Shown here piece by piece: positions 41,981 to 49,908 of a stretch of DNA of 64,000 nucleotides. The stretch is from Poindextera sp963719975 (lineage in GTDB: Bacteria > Pseudomonadota > Alphaproteobacteria > Caulobacterales > Caulobacteraceae). Made by a program: the position numbers and the translations under genes. The stretch is from the NCBI GenBank assembly GCA_963719975.1, contig CAVRED010000001.1, forward strand, positions 186,001 through 250,000. The letters are read 5' to 3'. The notes under the pieces were generated by a model. That model saw nothing but the letters and a program-made list of their open reading frames with translations, ran no database searches and was not told the DNA's origin. Each line of letters starts with the position of its first letter. Position 1 is the stretch's first letter.

Positions 41981-44197
41981 TCAGGCCGAGGCGCGGCGGC
42001 GCACCGCCGCCTTGAAGTCGTATGGCGTCCACTCGACGCAGTCGGGCCAGCGGCCGGATTGGCGCCAGTAGGCGCACAGGCCTAGCCGGTCGCAGAGAGC
42101 GACGAACCGCGGCGTCTTGTTGAGCGGGCTCCAGCGGCCCAGCATCGCCCCGGGGAAGGCGGCGCCCGGCAACGGACCATCGGGATCGAACACGTGGGCG
42201 AAGGACGCCCGTTCGGCGAGCGCATACGCGTCGTCGACGAGACCTAGGTAGCTTAGCGATTCCAGCAGATTGACAGGAATCGTGCCGGTCCTGTCGAGCA
42301 GGGCGGTGTAGCGGCGTAGCCGTTCGGCCGCCCGGGCCGGGTCGCCGGAGCGGAGCGTCTCCGCCAACGTCTGGGTGGCGTGCAGGTCCGAGCCCTGCCA
42401 GCCCTCGAAGGCCGAGATCTCGCCGATCGCCTCGTCGTATGCGTCCCAGAAACCGAGGCCGAGCGCGAAGTTGAGCAGCGACATCAGGATGGGCGCGTTG
42501 TTCGGCCAGCGGCGGCGAAGCTCCTGGTGCATGCGGATCGAGGCTTCGTAGTCCCCGACGTAGGCGCGCATCTGGGCGACCTGCAGGCGCGCGGCGGGCG
42601 AAAGCGGGTTCAGCTCGCAGCCCTGCTCGGCGAAGCCAAGGGCGTCGCGGAAGCGGCCGACGCTCCAGCAAAAGGTGCTCATCTCCGCCAGCGCGGCAGG
42701 CTCGTTGTGCTCGGCCTCCAACGCCCGGTTCAGGAGCTCCTCCCGCTCGCGGTACGCACCCCACGGGGCGAGCATCGCCTGGGCGAGATAGGCGTCGACC
42801 CGCATGGGGTCGAGCCGAAGCGCCGTCGCAGCCGCCTCGACCACGCCGGCCTTGCCCTCCTCGTAGGAGCCCTGGCGATGGCCCGATCGCAACGTCCAGG
42901 CGCGCGCATAGGCCAAGAGCCCCCAGGCGGGCGCGAAGTCCGGCGAGGCGCGGACGACCTGCTCCAGAAGCGGCGTCGCCTCGGCCGCGCTCTCGTCGAA
43001 CAAGCGGCTGCCTTCTGCGATCGTGGAGCGCGCGCGCAGGAAGATCTCATAGACGGCGGGGTCCAGCGGCGCTGCGGTCGCGGGCGGCGCGAGGGCGACG
43101 TTCAGCGCGGTGGCCACCGCCTCGGCGATCCGATCCTGCAGCGCGAAGATGTCGCTGAGGTCTCCCTCGAAGCGATCGGTCCAGAGCGTGCTCTCGCTCG
43201 CGCACTCGACGAGCTGCGCGGCGACGCGAACGCGCGAGCCGCCGCGCCGGACCGATCCGTCGAGGAGATGCGTGGCCTTGAGTTCGGCCGCCACCTTGCG
43301 CGTCGTCTTGTCCTTGCCGCGGAACTGGAAGCTCGAAGATCGCGCGACGACCCTGAGACTCGTGCGCTTGGCGACGGCCTGCTGGATTTCCTCCGAGACG
43401 CCGTCGGAAAAGTACTTGAGCTCGGGGTCGCGCGACAGGTTGTCGAACGCCAACACCGCGAGCAGGCGCTCCTGCTGCGGCTTGCTGAGCGATCGCGGCG
43501 CCGCGAAGTCCTGCCGCAGGCCCTTGATCAGCACCTGGTGCACGGCGACCGGTTGGAGCGGATCGTCCAACGGGTGGTCGCCCACGTAGCGGAGCGTCGA
43601 GGTCACCTCGCGCTCGGACGCCAGGAGCTCGGCGACGGATGCGGTCACCAGCACCTGACCGCCGTGGCAGAGGGTCAACAACCTGGCGCAGCGGTTCAGG
43701 GCCGGACCGAAATAGTCGCCGCTCCTCCGCTCAGCCGATCCGCAATGGATCGCCATGCGCGCTTTCAGCACGCCGATGCCAGGCCAGGCGTGCGCCGCGA
43801 TCGCCGTCTGCGCTCGACAGGCGGCCAGCACCGCATCGGAGGGTCGGCGGAAGACGGCGAAGAAGGCGTCGCCCGCGGTCTTGAACACCTCGCCGCCATG
43901 GTGCGCCACCGCCTCGCGTATCGCCTCGTCGTGCCTTGCCAGCGCTTCGGCCATCACCGCCTGGTGGTTCAGCCACAGCAGGCTGGATCCTTCGATGTCC
44001 GTGAACAGGAAGGAACGCAGTTCCGCCTTGCCCGAAGCTGAGCGGGCCCTCGCCCCGCGCGCCGCACGGCCGCGGTCGGCCGGCGCGCTTCGCGGCCGAC
44101 GCGTTGGGCGATGCTGTTCTGGACCGTTTGCCACGTGCGCTCGCTGAGCTCTCTTCCAGCCCACGCGACGGGTAAGGTCGAACGGACGTGGAGACAA
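41981..44197 (-). CDS. Class III adenylate cyclase with TolB-like and TPR domains
   Basis: About 738 residues. The cyclase catalytic domain (about 60-230) has FLFTDIEGSSLLW and FKTAGDAFFAVF (two metal Asp, purine Lys), SGDYFGPALNRCARL (adenine-selecting Asp, catalytic Asn and Arg), so it is likely active on ATP. Next is a TolB-like segment (LAVLAFDNLSRDPELKYFSD, VSEEIQQAVAK, HLLDGSVRRGGSRVRV), then TPR-type repeats to the end. This is a common alphaproteobacterial sensor layout. The first ~55 residues are low-complexity and the true start may be downstream of 44197. Tail to tail with the isoprenoid operon. Confidence 0.85.
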   Translation of the reverse strand: MSPRPFDLTRRVGWKRAQRAHVANGPEQHRPTRRPRSAPADRGRAARGARARSASGKAELRSFLFTDIEGSSLLWLNHQAVMAEALARHDEAIREAVAHHGGEVFKTAGDAFFAVFRRPSDAVLAACRAQTAIAAHAWPGIGVLKARMAIHCGSAERRSGDYFGPALNRCARLLTLCHGGQVLVTASVAELLASEREVTSTLRYVGDHPLDDPLQPVAVHQVLIKGLRQDFAAPRSLSKPQQERLLAVLAFDNLSRDPELKYFSDGVSEEIQQAVAKRTSLRVVARSSSFQFRGKDKTTRKVAAELKATHLLDGSVRRGGSRVRVAAQLVECASESTLWTDRFEGDLSDIFALQDRIAEAVATALNVALAPPATAAPLDPAVYEIFLRARSTIAEGSRLFDESAAEATPLLEQVVRASPDFAPAWGLLAYARAWTLRSGHRQGSYEEGKAGVVEAAATALRLDPMRVDAYLAQAMLAPWGAYREREELLNRALEAEHNEPAALAEMSTFCWSVGRFRDALGFAEQGCELNPLSPAARLQVAQMRAYVGDYEASIRMHQELRRRWPNNAPILMSLLNFALGLGFWDAYDEAIGEISAFEGWQGSDLHATQTLAETLRSGDPARAAERLRRYTALLDRTGTIPVNLLESLSYLGLVDDAYALAERASFAHVFDPDGPLPGAAFPGAMLGRWSPLNKTPRFVALCDRLGLCAYWRQSGRWPDCVEWTPYDFKAAVRRRASA

Positions 44198-44358
44198 GGC
44201 GCCGTCTCATAAGCCTCCGCAGCCGCGCGCCCAAGCTAAACCTCCGCTGAACGCCGCCTTCACCGCACGGAGCGGTGCGGTAGGGCATTGCCTTCCCCAG
44301 CGCACCGCCCCGCCGCTCCTGGCGGGCGGGCGCCCGAGAGAGAGAAGGAACGACCCTG

Positions 44359-44601
44359 ATGAAACTGCCTCTTAAGACGCTGGCCGCGGCCGGCGCCCTC
44401 ATCGCGATCTCCGCCGGCGCCGGCTACACCGTCGCCGGCGCCTACCAGCCCCACATGCAGAACGCGCTCGGCGACCTCCAGGCCGCGCAGAGCGAGCTGT
44501 CCGTGGCGACCCCCGACAAGGGCGGCCACCGCGTGGCGGCGCTCAGCCTGGTCAACCAGGCGATCAGCCAGGTGAACCAGGGCATCGCCTACGCCTACTG
44601 A
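44359..44601 (+). CDS. Small secreted protein of the QPHMxNAL...GIAYA family (paralogue 3)
   Basis: 80 residues from ATG 44359, with AAGGAACG about ten bases upstream. The signal-like N-terminus (LKTLAAAGALIAISAGAGYT) precedes YQPHMQNALGDLQAAQSEL, DKGGHRVAALSLVNQAI and QVNQGIAYAY, nearly the same core as the pair at 29310-29896 some 15 kb away. Probably exported and small-helical; function unknown. It starts ~160 bp from the divergent cyclase gene. Confidence 0.8.
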   Translation: MKLPLKTLAAAGALIAISAGAGYTVAGAYQPHMQNALGDLQAAQSELSVATPDKGGHRVAALSLVNQAISQVNQGIAYAY

Positions 44602-44673
44602 CCGATGACGCCTCCGCCCCGGCGCCCGCGCTAGAAGACGCGCGGGAAGGCGCCGCCGGGGCGCTATTCCCTA

Positions 44674-44844
44674 GATCCTCCCCCGTAGGGGGAGGGGGAC
44701 CGCCCGAAGGGTGGTGGAGGGGGCCAGTGGCCGGCCGCGCCCGCTTCAGGAAAGACCCAAGTTCTGCTTGCAGGCCGGCCGCGCGAGCGGCGCGCCCCCT
44801 CCACCATGCTTCGCATGGTCCCCCTCCCCCAACGGGGGAGGATC
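44674..44844. repeat. REP-like palindrome, GATCCTCCCC family, copy 3
   Basis: Same outer arms and internal CCATGCTTCGCATGG hairpin as copies at 21133 and 34305. It ends just before the stop of the small membrane-protein gene at 44852. Confidence 0.85.
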
Positions 44845-44851
44845 TGAGTCT

Positions 44852-44986
44852 CTAACGCACCAGGAATGCGGTGGTCACCACCACCGCTGAGAACGCCGCG
44901 GCCCAGCAGACGAGGGTCCAGAGCAGCTCGAAGGCGCCGCCCTGGTGGCCCTGCCGTCGGGCCCACGATGTCGCGAGTTTGGTCAT
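44852..44986 (-). CDS. 44-residue single-pass membrane protein
   Basis: ATG 44986 with ATGGAG six bases upstream. A basic N-terminus (MTKLATSWARRQGHQGG) precedes one membrane helix (LLWTLVCWAAAFSAVVVTTA) that ends FLVR. The charge pattern is that of a real N-in small membrane protein rather than a chance frame. Not recognised; isolated between repeats. Confidence 0.5.
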   Translation of the reverse strand: MTKLATSWARRQGHQGGAFELLWTLVCWAAAFSAVVVTTAFLVR

Positions 44987-45220
44987 GACCGCGCTCCATC
45001 TCCGTTTGCCTCGAGAGCCGAGGCTACGACCGACAAGCTGAATCGTTCGTCGCCGGAATGGGTAAACACACCGATTCAACCAGGCGGAGCGAGCCGCCGA
45101 AACCCCTGTCCTGGGTTGTCCGCCCCCTCGCGCGAATCGCCTGCCCCAACAAGGGAAACCCCAAAGGCCCCAAAGCCCCCACGCCGAGAGCCGACAGCGT
45201 TAAAGGCGCGCGATCTCCAC
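44987..45220. other. Intergenic, no gene seen
   Basis: No credible coding sequence. A loosely 9-nt-periodic stretch near 45150-45180 (CCCCAAAGGCCCCAAAGCC) may be a decayed repeat arm. Confidence 0.4.
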
Positions 45221-45367
45221 ACTTCTCCCGGGGGAGAAGGAGGGGCCCATTGCGGAGCAATGGGAGGATGAGGGCGTACGCAGCTGCAGGCTAATCCGAG
45301 AGGCCGTAACCCCTCACCCTCCCGATCGCTTCGCTCCGGGCCCCTCCCTCTCCCTCTGGGAGAGGTG
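45221..45367. repeat. REP-like palindrome, TAACCCCTCA family, copy 4
   Basis: CTTCTCCCGGGGGAGAAGG at the left, GTAACCCCTCACCCTCCCG and CCCTCTGGGAGAGG at the right. Confidence 0.8.
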
Positions 45368-45393
45368 TGCAAGGCGTGGCCGCACTCTCTCCG

Positions 45394-45425
45394 CCCTTTG
45401 TGACCTTCCCGTTCTTCGTGGTTTA
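45394..45425 (-). repeat. Solo right arm of the 9-nt-period repeat (CGAAG type)
   Basis: CCCTTTGTGACCTTCCCG then TTCTTCGTGG resembles the right arms at 30386 and 54601. The left arm is missing; the REP-like element occupies its expected place. Confidence 0.4.
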
Positions 45426-45465
45426 ACGGGGCGCGGCCGGAGTGCGCCGCAGCGGGGAGTGCGCA

Positions 45466-46653
45466 TTGGCTGAGCTTGAGCAGGAGCTGGACGAGCCGCC
45501 GGAGGTGCATGAGGTGTCCGGGCCGGCGTTCACGCCGGTGGAGGCCACGGCGACCATCATGGTCGGCGTCATCTCGCTCATCCTCGCCGGCGTGCAGGCG
45601 CTGCTGCTCGGCGCCCTCGTCGACGAGCACCGGCTGACCGCCCCCGACATCGGCCTTTCCGCCACCCTCGAAGCGCTGAGCATGGGCGGGACCACCGCCA
45701 TCATCGGCTTCGTCATGCCGCCCAAGCGCCTTCGCCTCATCTGCGTCGTCGCCGCGCTGGTGCTCGTCGTGCTCGACTTCGCCACCGCCCTGACCAGCGG
45801 CGCCGGGGTCATCGCCATCCGCGGCATCGCCGGCCTGCCGGAAGGGGCGCTGTTCTGGATCACCATCGCCATGATCGCCCGCACCATGACCCCGGAGCGC
45901 TGGGCGGGCGTCTTCATCACCATGATCACGCTGGCGCAGTTCGCCGGCTCGGCGGTGACCGGCGCCTTCATCCTCCCCCGCTTCGGCGCCGGCGGCGGCT
46001 TCGTGTTCATGGCCGCCCTCGTCCTGCTCGCGGTCCCGGTCGGCCTCTTCCTGCCGCGCGAGTACGGCCCCTTGCCGGACGCCGGCGGCCAGTCCTTCCC
46101 GCTGCCGTTCCGCGGCTGGGTGTCGCTGGCGGCGATCCTCATGCTGACGGCCGCCGCCAGCGCCGTCGGCATCTATCTGGTGCCGCTGGCCCACGAGGCG
46201 GGCCATGCCCTGGGCGTCGCCTCGCTGGCCAACGCGCTGTCGCTGGCCGCCCAGGTCGCCGGCGGGGCGCTCGCCGTCTCGCTGGCGGGCCGGGTGAAGT
46301 ACTTCCCGGTGCTGGTGTTCGGAGGGGTGGTCAGCATCGCCGCCTATCTCGTCTACGGCTTCCAGTCGCCGGCGATGCTGTTCGTCGGCGCCACGGTCTT
46401 CCTCGGCTTCATCGGCGTCTTCACCAACCCCTTCTTCGTGCCGATGACCATCGACGCCGACCCCAGCCGGCGAACCGCCGTGCAGAACGGCGCGGTGCAG
46501 ATCCTTGGCGGAGCATTGGGTCCGCTGCTCGCCTCCCGCGTGGTCAGCGACGCCAACGCCCGGGGATCGATCCTGCTCGGCGGCGCGCTGATCGTGGTCG
46601 GCACGGCGCTGGTCGCCTGGCTCAGACTCACCCACCGGACCGTCGAAGCATGA
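45466..46653 (+). CDS. Major facilitator superfamily transporter
   Basis: 395 residues from TTG 45466, which has GGGGA six to eight bases upstream; the earlier GTG (45442) lacks one. About twelve hydrophobic helices, e.g. IMVGVISLILAGVQALLLGA, LICVVAALVLVVLDFATAL, AILMLTAAASAVGIYLVPLA and LVFGGVVSIAAYLVYGF. A short acidic N-terminus (MAELEQELDEPPEVHE) precedes helix 1. No substrate motif is recognised. ATGA overlap with the dimethylformamidase-like gene suggests it moves that enzyme's substrate or product. Confidence 0.82.
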   Translation: MAELEQELDEPPEVHEVSGPAFTPVEATATIMVGVISLILAGVQALLLGALVDEHRLTAPDIGLSATLEALSMGGTTAIIGFVMPPKRLRLICVVAALVLVVLDFATALTSGAGVIAIRGIAGLPEGALFWITIAMIARTMTPERWAGVFITMITLAQFAGSAVTGAFILPRFGAGGGFVFMAALVLLAVPVGLFLPREYGPLPDAGGQSFPLPFRGWVSLAAILMLTAAASAVGIYLVPLAHEAGHALGVASLANALSLAAQVAGGALAVSLAGRVKYFPVLVFGGVVSIAAYLVYGFQSPAMLFVGATVFLGFIGVFTNPFFVPMTIDADPSRRTAVQNGAVQILGGALGPLLASRVVSDANARGSILLGGALIVVGTALVAWLRLTHRTVEA

Positions 46654-48179
46654 CCTGGTGCTACACCGACCGCTGGAGCGCCCGCCCGGGAGAGACGGTG
46701 GCGCTTCATGCGAGCTCGGCGGCGGGGCTCTGCACCCTCGAAGTCGCCCGCATCGGAGCCGAGCGGCGGACGGTGCTGACCCGGACGGTGGAGGTCGGCG
46801 ACCACCCGCGTCCCGGCCACGCCGACCGCGACGGCTGCGGCTGGCCGTCGGCGTGCGAGATCGCGGTCAGGCCCGATTGGACCAGCGGCTACTACCTGAT
46901 CACCCTGACCGACTCCGAGGGCGGGCGCGCCCATCACTTCCTCTGCGTGAAGCCGGCCAGGCCGGCCGCCAAGGCGGTGCTCGTGCTCGCGACCAACACG
47001 CTCGCCGCCTACAACTACTGGGGCGGGGCCAGCGCCTATGCGCACGTGGAATCGCTGATGGCGCGCGAGACGAACCTCGCCGGGGCCATGGCCGGCGCCC
47101 TCGGCGTTCTCTCGACCCAGCGGCCGATCGCCCCGCTCCTGATCGCGGCGCCCGAGGACATGCCGCGCCTGGTGAACCTCAGGAAGCGCGGGTTCGAGGA
47201 GCGCACATGGGCGGGGCCCGAGGCGCCGACCTGGGCCCGCACCCACCATCAGAGCCCTTACGACGGGGCGGCGGGGTTCCTGAACAAGTGGGAGCACCAC
47301 TTCGTGCGCTGGGCTGAGGGCGAGGGGCTGGCGCTCGACTACCTCACCGACCACGACCTCGACGCCGAGCCCGGCGCGCTCGACCCCTACGCCGTCGTCA
47401 TCCTGGTCGGGCACAGCGAGTACTGGTCGGGGCGTCAGCGCGACGCCGTCGAAGCCTTCGTCGATCGCGGCGGGCGCCTGGCCATCTTCTCCGGCAACAC
47501 CTGCTTCTGGAAGGTGCGCTGGGAGAACGGCGGCAAGACGCTCATCTGCCACAAGTGGAAGGGCATCGAAGCGGAGGCCGTGCCGCCCGCCGAGGCGACC
47601 CACCTCTGGTCGCACCCCGCCTTCGGGCGGCCGGAGGCGGAGATCACCGGCCTCTCGTTCCTCTTCGGCGGCTATCACCGGCTGGGCGCGTGCGTGGCGC
47701 GCGGGATCGGCGGCTACACCGTCTACCGCGACCAGCACTGGGCGCTGGACGGCTGCGACCTCTACTACGGCGACGTGATCGGCGATGAGATCCCGCTGAT
47801 CGGCTACGAGAATGATGGCTGCCCGCTGGCCTTCGGCGACGACGGGTTGCCGCGCGCCGACGCCCGCCTCGGCGTCCCCGCCGACCTCGAGATCATCGCG
47901 CTCGCCCCCGCCGCCTTCGGCGAAGCCTTGGGCAGCCCCTACCGCCCCCTGATCCCGCCCGAGCAGCTCGATGTGGCCGCCGAGGTCGCCTACGGCGACC
48001 CCAGTCCCGCCGGCCAGCAACGCGTCCTCCGCGGCCACGCCATCATGGCCAGCTTCAAACGCGGCAAGGGCGAAGTCTTCAACGGCGGCACCACCGAATG
48101 GGCCTACGGCCTCGCCGCCGCCGACCCCTTCATCACCCGCATCACCCTGAACGTCCTCAGGCGTTTCGGAGCGTTCTGA
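46650..48179 (+). CDS. N,N-dimethylformamidase beta-subunit-like enzyme
   Basis: 509 residues from ATG 46650. Resembles the large subunit of dimethylformamidase: an N-terminal beta part (YTDRWSARPGETVALHASS, the carbohydrate-binding-like module) and a C-terminal glutamine-amidotransferase-like part with TLAAYNYWGGASAY, VVILVGHSEYWSG, LAIFSGNTCFWKVRW and GGTTEWAYGL. The Tyr and Glu of HSEYWS match residues used for iron coordination in that family. No small (alpha) subunit gene is adjacent. The true substrate may be another formamide or amide; its transporter is probably the upstream MFS protein. Confidence 0.75.
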   Translation: MTWCYTDRWSARPGETVALHASSAAGLCTLEVARIGAERRTVLTRTVEVGDHPRPGHADRDGCGWPSACEIAVRPDWTSGYYLITLTDSEGGRAHHFLCVKPARPAAKAVLVLATNTLAAYNYWGGASAYAHVESLMARETNLAGAMAGALGVLSTQRPIAPLLIAAPEDMPRLVNLRKRGFEERTWAGPEAPTWARTHHQSPYDGAAGFLNKWEHHFVRWAEGEGLALDYLTDHDLDAEPGALDPYAVVILVGHSEYWSGRQRDAVEAFVDRGGRLAIFSGNTCFWKVRWENGGKTLICHKWKGIEAEAVPPAEATHLWSHPAFGRPEAEITGLSFLFGGYHRLGACVARGIGGYTVYRDQHWALDGCDLYYGDVIGDEIPLIGYENDGCPLAFGDDGLPRADARLGVPADLEIIALAPAAFGEALGSPYRPLIPPEQLDVAAEVAYGDPSPAGQQRVLRGHAIMASFKRGKGEVFNGGTTEWAYGLAAADPFITRITLNVLRRFGAF

Positions 48180-48183
48180 TTCC

Positions 48184-48567
48184 CTACGGCGCGAAGCTCG
48201 ACCGCGCCTTCACCCCCCAGTGCCCATCCTCGCAGGTGATCACGTAGATGGAGTCGAACTCGCCGAGCACGCTGCCGTCCTTCCGGTAGCGCGTGAACCG
48301 GGTATCGATGTGCACCTTGTCCGGGCCGGCGTGGATGACATCGCGCCGGGTCCACGCCGAGTGGTCCCATTCGGCCAGCGCGCCTCGGGTGAACATGTCC
48401 GGCGTCCGCAGCCCCAACTCCAGGATCACCATGGTGTTCGAGGCGAGCCGCACGCTCGGGAAGTTGAACGTTCTGTCCCACGTCTCGATGTCGCGCGCGT
48501 TGAACGCCGCCATGAAGTCGTCGAGGCACTTTTGCGCCGCCGCGATCGCCTCTGCGTTGCCCGCCAT
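48184..48567 (-). CDS. NTF2/SnoaL-like fold protein
   Basis: 127 residues from ATG 48567; the longer frame extends antisense into the aldo/keto reductase gene. The pattern CLDDFMAAFNARDIETWDRT, FPSVRLASNTMVIL, TRFTRYRKDGSVLGEFDS and IYVITCEDGHWGVKARSSF is that of cone-shaped NTF2-like proteins (polyketide cyclase, ketosteroid isomerase or ring-hydroxylating beta-subunit relatives). Substrate unknown. It is convergent with the dimethylformamidase-like gene (4 bp apart) and divergent from the aldo/keto reductase. Confidence 0.78.
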   Translation of the reverse strand: MAGNAEAIAAAQKCLDDFMAAFNARDIETWDRTFNFPSVRLASNTMVILELGLRTPDMFTRGALAEWDHSAWTRRDVIHAGPDKVHIDTRFTRYRKDGSVLGEFDSIYVITCEDGHWGVKARSSFAP

Positions 48568-48639
48568 ATCTTGACTCCCGCTGCCTTCGCGCGTCCTACC
48601 CGGGGCATTGGAAACGCTTATGGGATTGGGAGCAACAGT

Positions 48640-49578
48640 ATGGAATTTCGGCGATTGGGCGCGAGCGGATTGAAGGTCAGCGAGGTCGGGCTGGGCTGCA
48701 ACAACTTCGGCATGCGCATCGACCAGGAGGCCACCACCGTCGTCGTGAACGCCGCGATCGATGCGGGCATCAACTTCTTCGACACCGCCGACGTGTACGG
48801 CGGCCAGGGCAAGTCCGAGGAGATGCTCGGCAAGGCGCTGAACGGGCGCCGCCACGAGGTGATCGTGGCCACCAAGTTCGCCAATCCGATGGGGCCGCGC
48901 GTCGACCAGCGCGGCGGCTCGCGCGCCTGGATCATGACCGCCGTCGAGGACAGCCTGAGGCGCCTCGGCACCGACTACATCGACCTCTACCAGATGCACC
49001 GGCCCGACCCCGAGACGCCGATCGAGGAGACGCTGGGCGCCCTCGACGACCTCGTGCATCAGGGGAAGATCCGCTACGTCGGAAACTCCAACTTCGCCGG
49101 TTGGCAGATCGCCGAGGCCGATGCGATCTCGAAGTCCGAGCACATGAACCGGTTCGTCTCGGCGCAGAACAACTACAGCCTCCTGGAGCGGCGGGTGGAG
49201 CACGAGGTGCTGCCGGCCTGCGACCACTTCGGGTTGGGCTTTCTGCCGTTCTTTCCGCTGGCCTCAGGCCTGCTCACCGGCAAGTACCGCCGCGGCGAGG
49301 CGCCGCCGGAGGGGACGCGCCTTGCGGCTTGGGGCGCGCGGGGCGCCAGCGCCCTCTCGAACGACAACTTCGAGAAGATCGAGAAGCTGGAAGGCTACGC
49401 CGTCGAGCGCGGCCACACCCTGCTCGAACTCGCCTTCGCCTGGCTGCTCGGCCACGGCGCCGTCTCCTCCGTCATCGCCGGCGCCACCCGCACCGAGCAA
49501 GTCAAAGACAACGCCGCCGCCGCCGGCTGGAAACTGACGGCCGCGGAGGTCGGGGAAGTGACGGGGTTGGTGCGGTAG
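48640..49578 (+). CDS. Aldo/keto reductase
   Basis: 312 residues from ATG 48640 with GGGAG eight bases upstream. NADPH-dependent TIM-barrel reductase: FRRLGASGLKVSEVGLGC at the start, AGINFFDTADVYGGQGKSEE with the catalytic Asp and Tyr, VIVATKF with the catalytic Lys, and YQMHRPDPETPIEETL with the His. The C-terminal NADP-binding loop VSSVIAGATRTEQVKDN is intact. Closest in pattern to the YajO/Tas-like group; substrate not known. Confidence 0.9.
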   Translation: MEFRRLGASGLKVSEVGLGCNNFGMRIDQEATTVVVNAAIDAGINFFDTADVYGGQGKSEEMLGKALNGRRHEVIVATKFANPMGPRVDQRGGSRAWIMTAVEDSLRRLGTDYIDLYQMHRPDPETPIEETLGALDDLVHQGKIRYVGNSNFAGWQIAEADAISKSEHMNRFVSAQNNYSLLERRVEHEVLPACDHFGLGFLPFFPLASGLLTGKYRRGEAPPEGTRLAAWGARGASALSNDNFEKIEKLEGYAVERGHTLLELAFAWLLGHGAVSSVIAGATRTEQVKDNAAAAGWKLTAAEVGEVTGLVR

Positions 49579-49629
49579 GCCTGGGTCCCGGCTTTCGCCG
49601 GGATGAGCGGAGGAGGGGAAGCTCTTCGC

Positions 49630-49779
49630 TTAGGTGAAGTGCAGCACCGCCACCGCGGTGAACGCGGTGATCACCAGGCCGAGCACCCAGAAGACGATGC
49701 CGACCAGCGGCAAGCCGCGGCGCTCGAGGGGGCGGTTCCAGTCCTCGCCGCCGTGCATCCAGTCCGGAGTGGTGCTCAT
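49630..49779 (-). CDS. 49-residue single-pass membrane protein
   Basis: ATG 49779 begins MSTTPDWMHGGEDWNRPLE, followed by one membrane helix (PLVGIVFWVLGLVITAFTAV) ending near the C-terminus. A distinct acidic-then-hydrophobic layout suggests a genuine small membrane protein. It is divergent from the Kdo hydroxylase-like gene with ~130 bp between. Not recognised by name. Confidence 0.55.
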   Translation of the reverse strand: MSTTPDWMHGGEDWNRPLERRGLPLVGIVFWVLGLVITAFTAVAVLHFT

Positions 49780-49908
49780 AGCCGGTCTTCCAAAGGTCGA
49801 TCGGCCCAAAACGAGCCGATTCGCACCCCTATGCGCAAGCTCCGTGCCAATTCCGGCCCGTTCGGCCGCCTCGCACGGCGCAGACGCGCATGCTAGAGAC
49901 CGTTCCTG

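Noticed and set aside
21133..44844. GATCCTCCCC repeats as intact insertion sequences
   Set aside because: They are ~170 bp palindromes with no open frame for a transposase and no flanking target duplications that I could see.
45076..46635. A 519-codon minus-strand frame opposite the MFS gene
   Set aside because: Asp/Gln/Gly/His-rich antisense reading typical of GC-rich genes; the plus strand encodes a clear membrane transporter.
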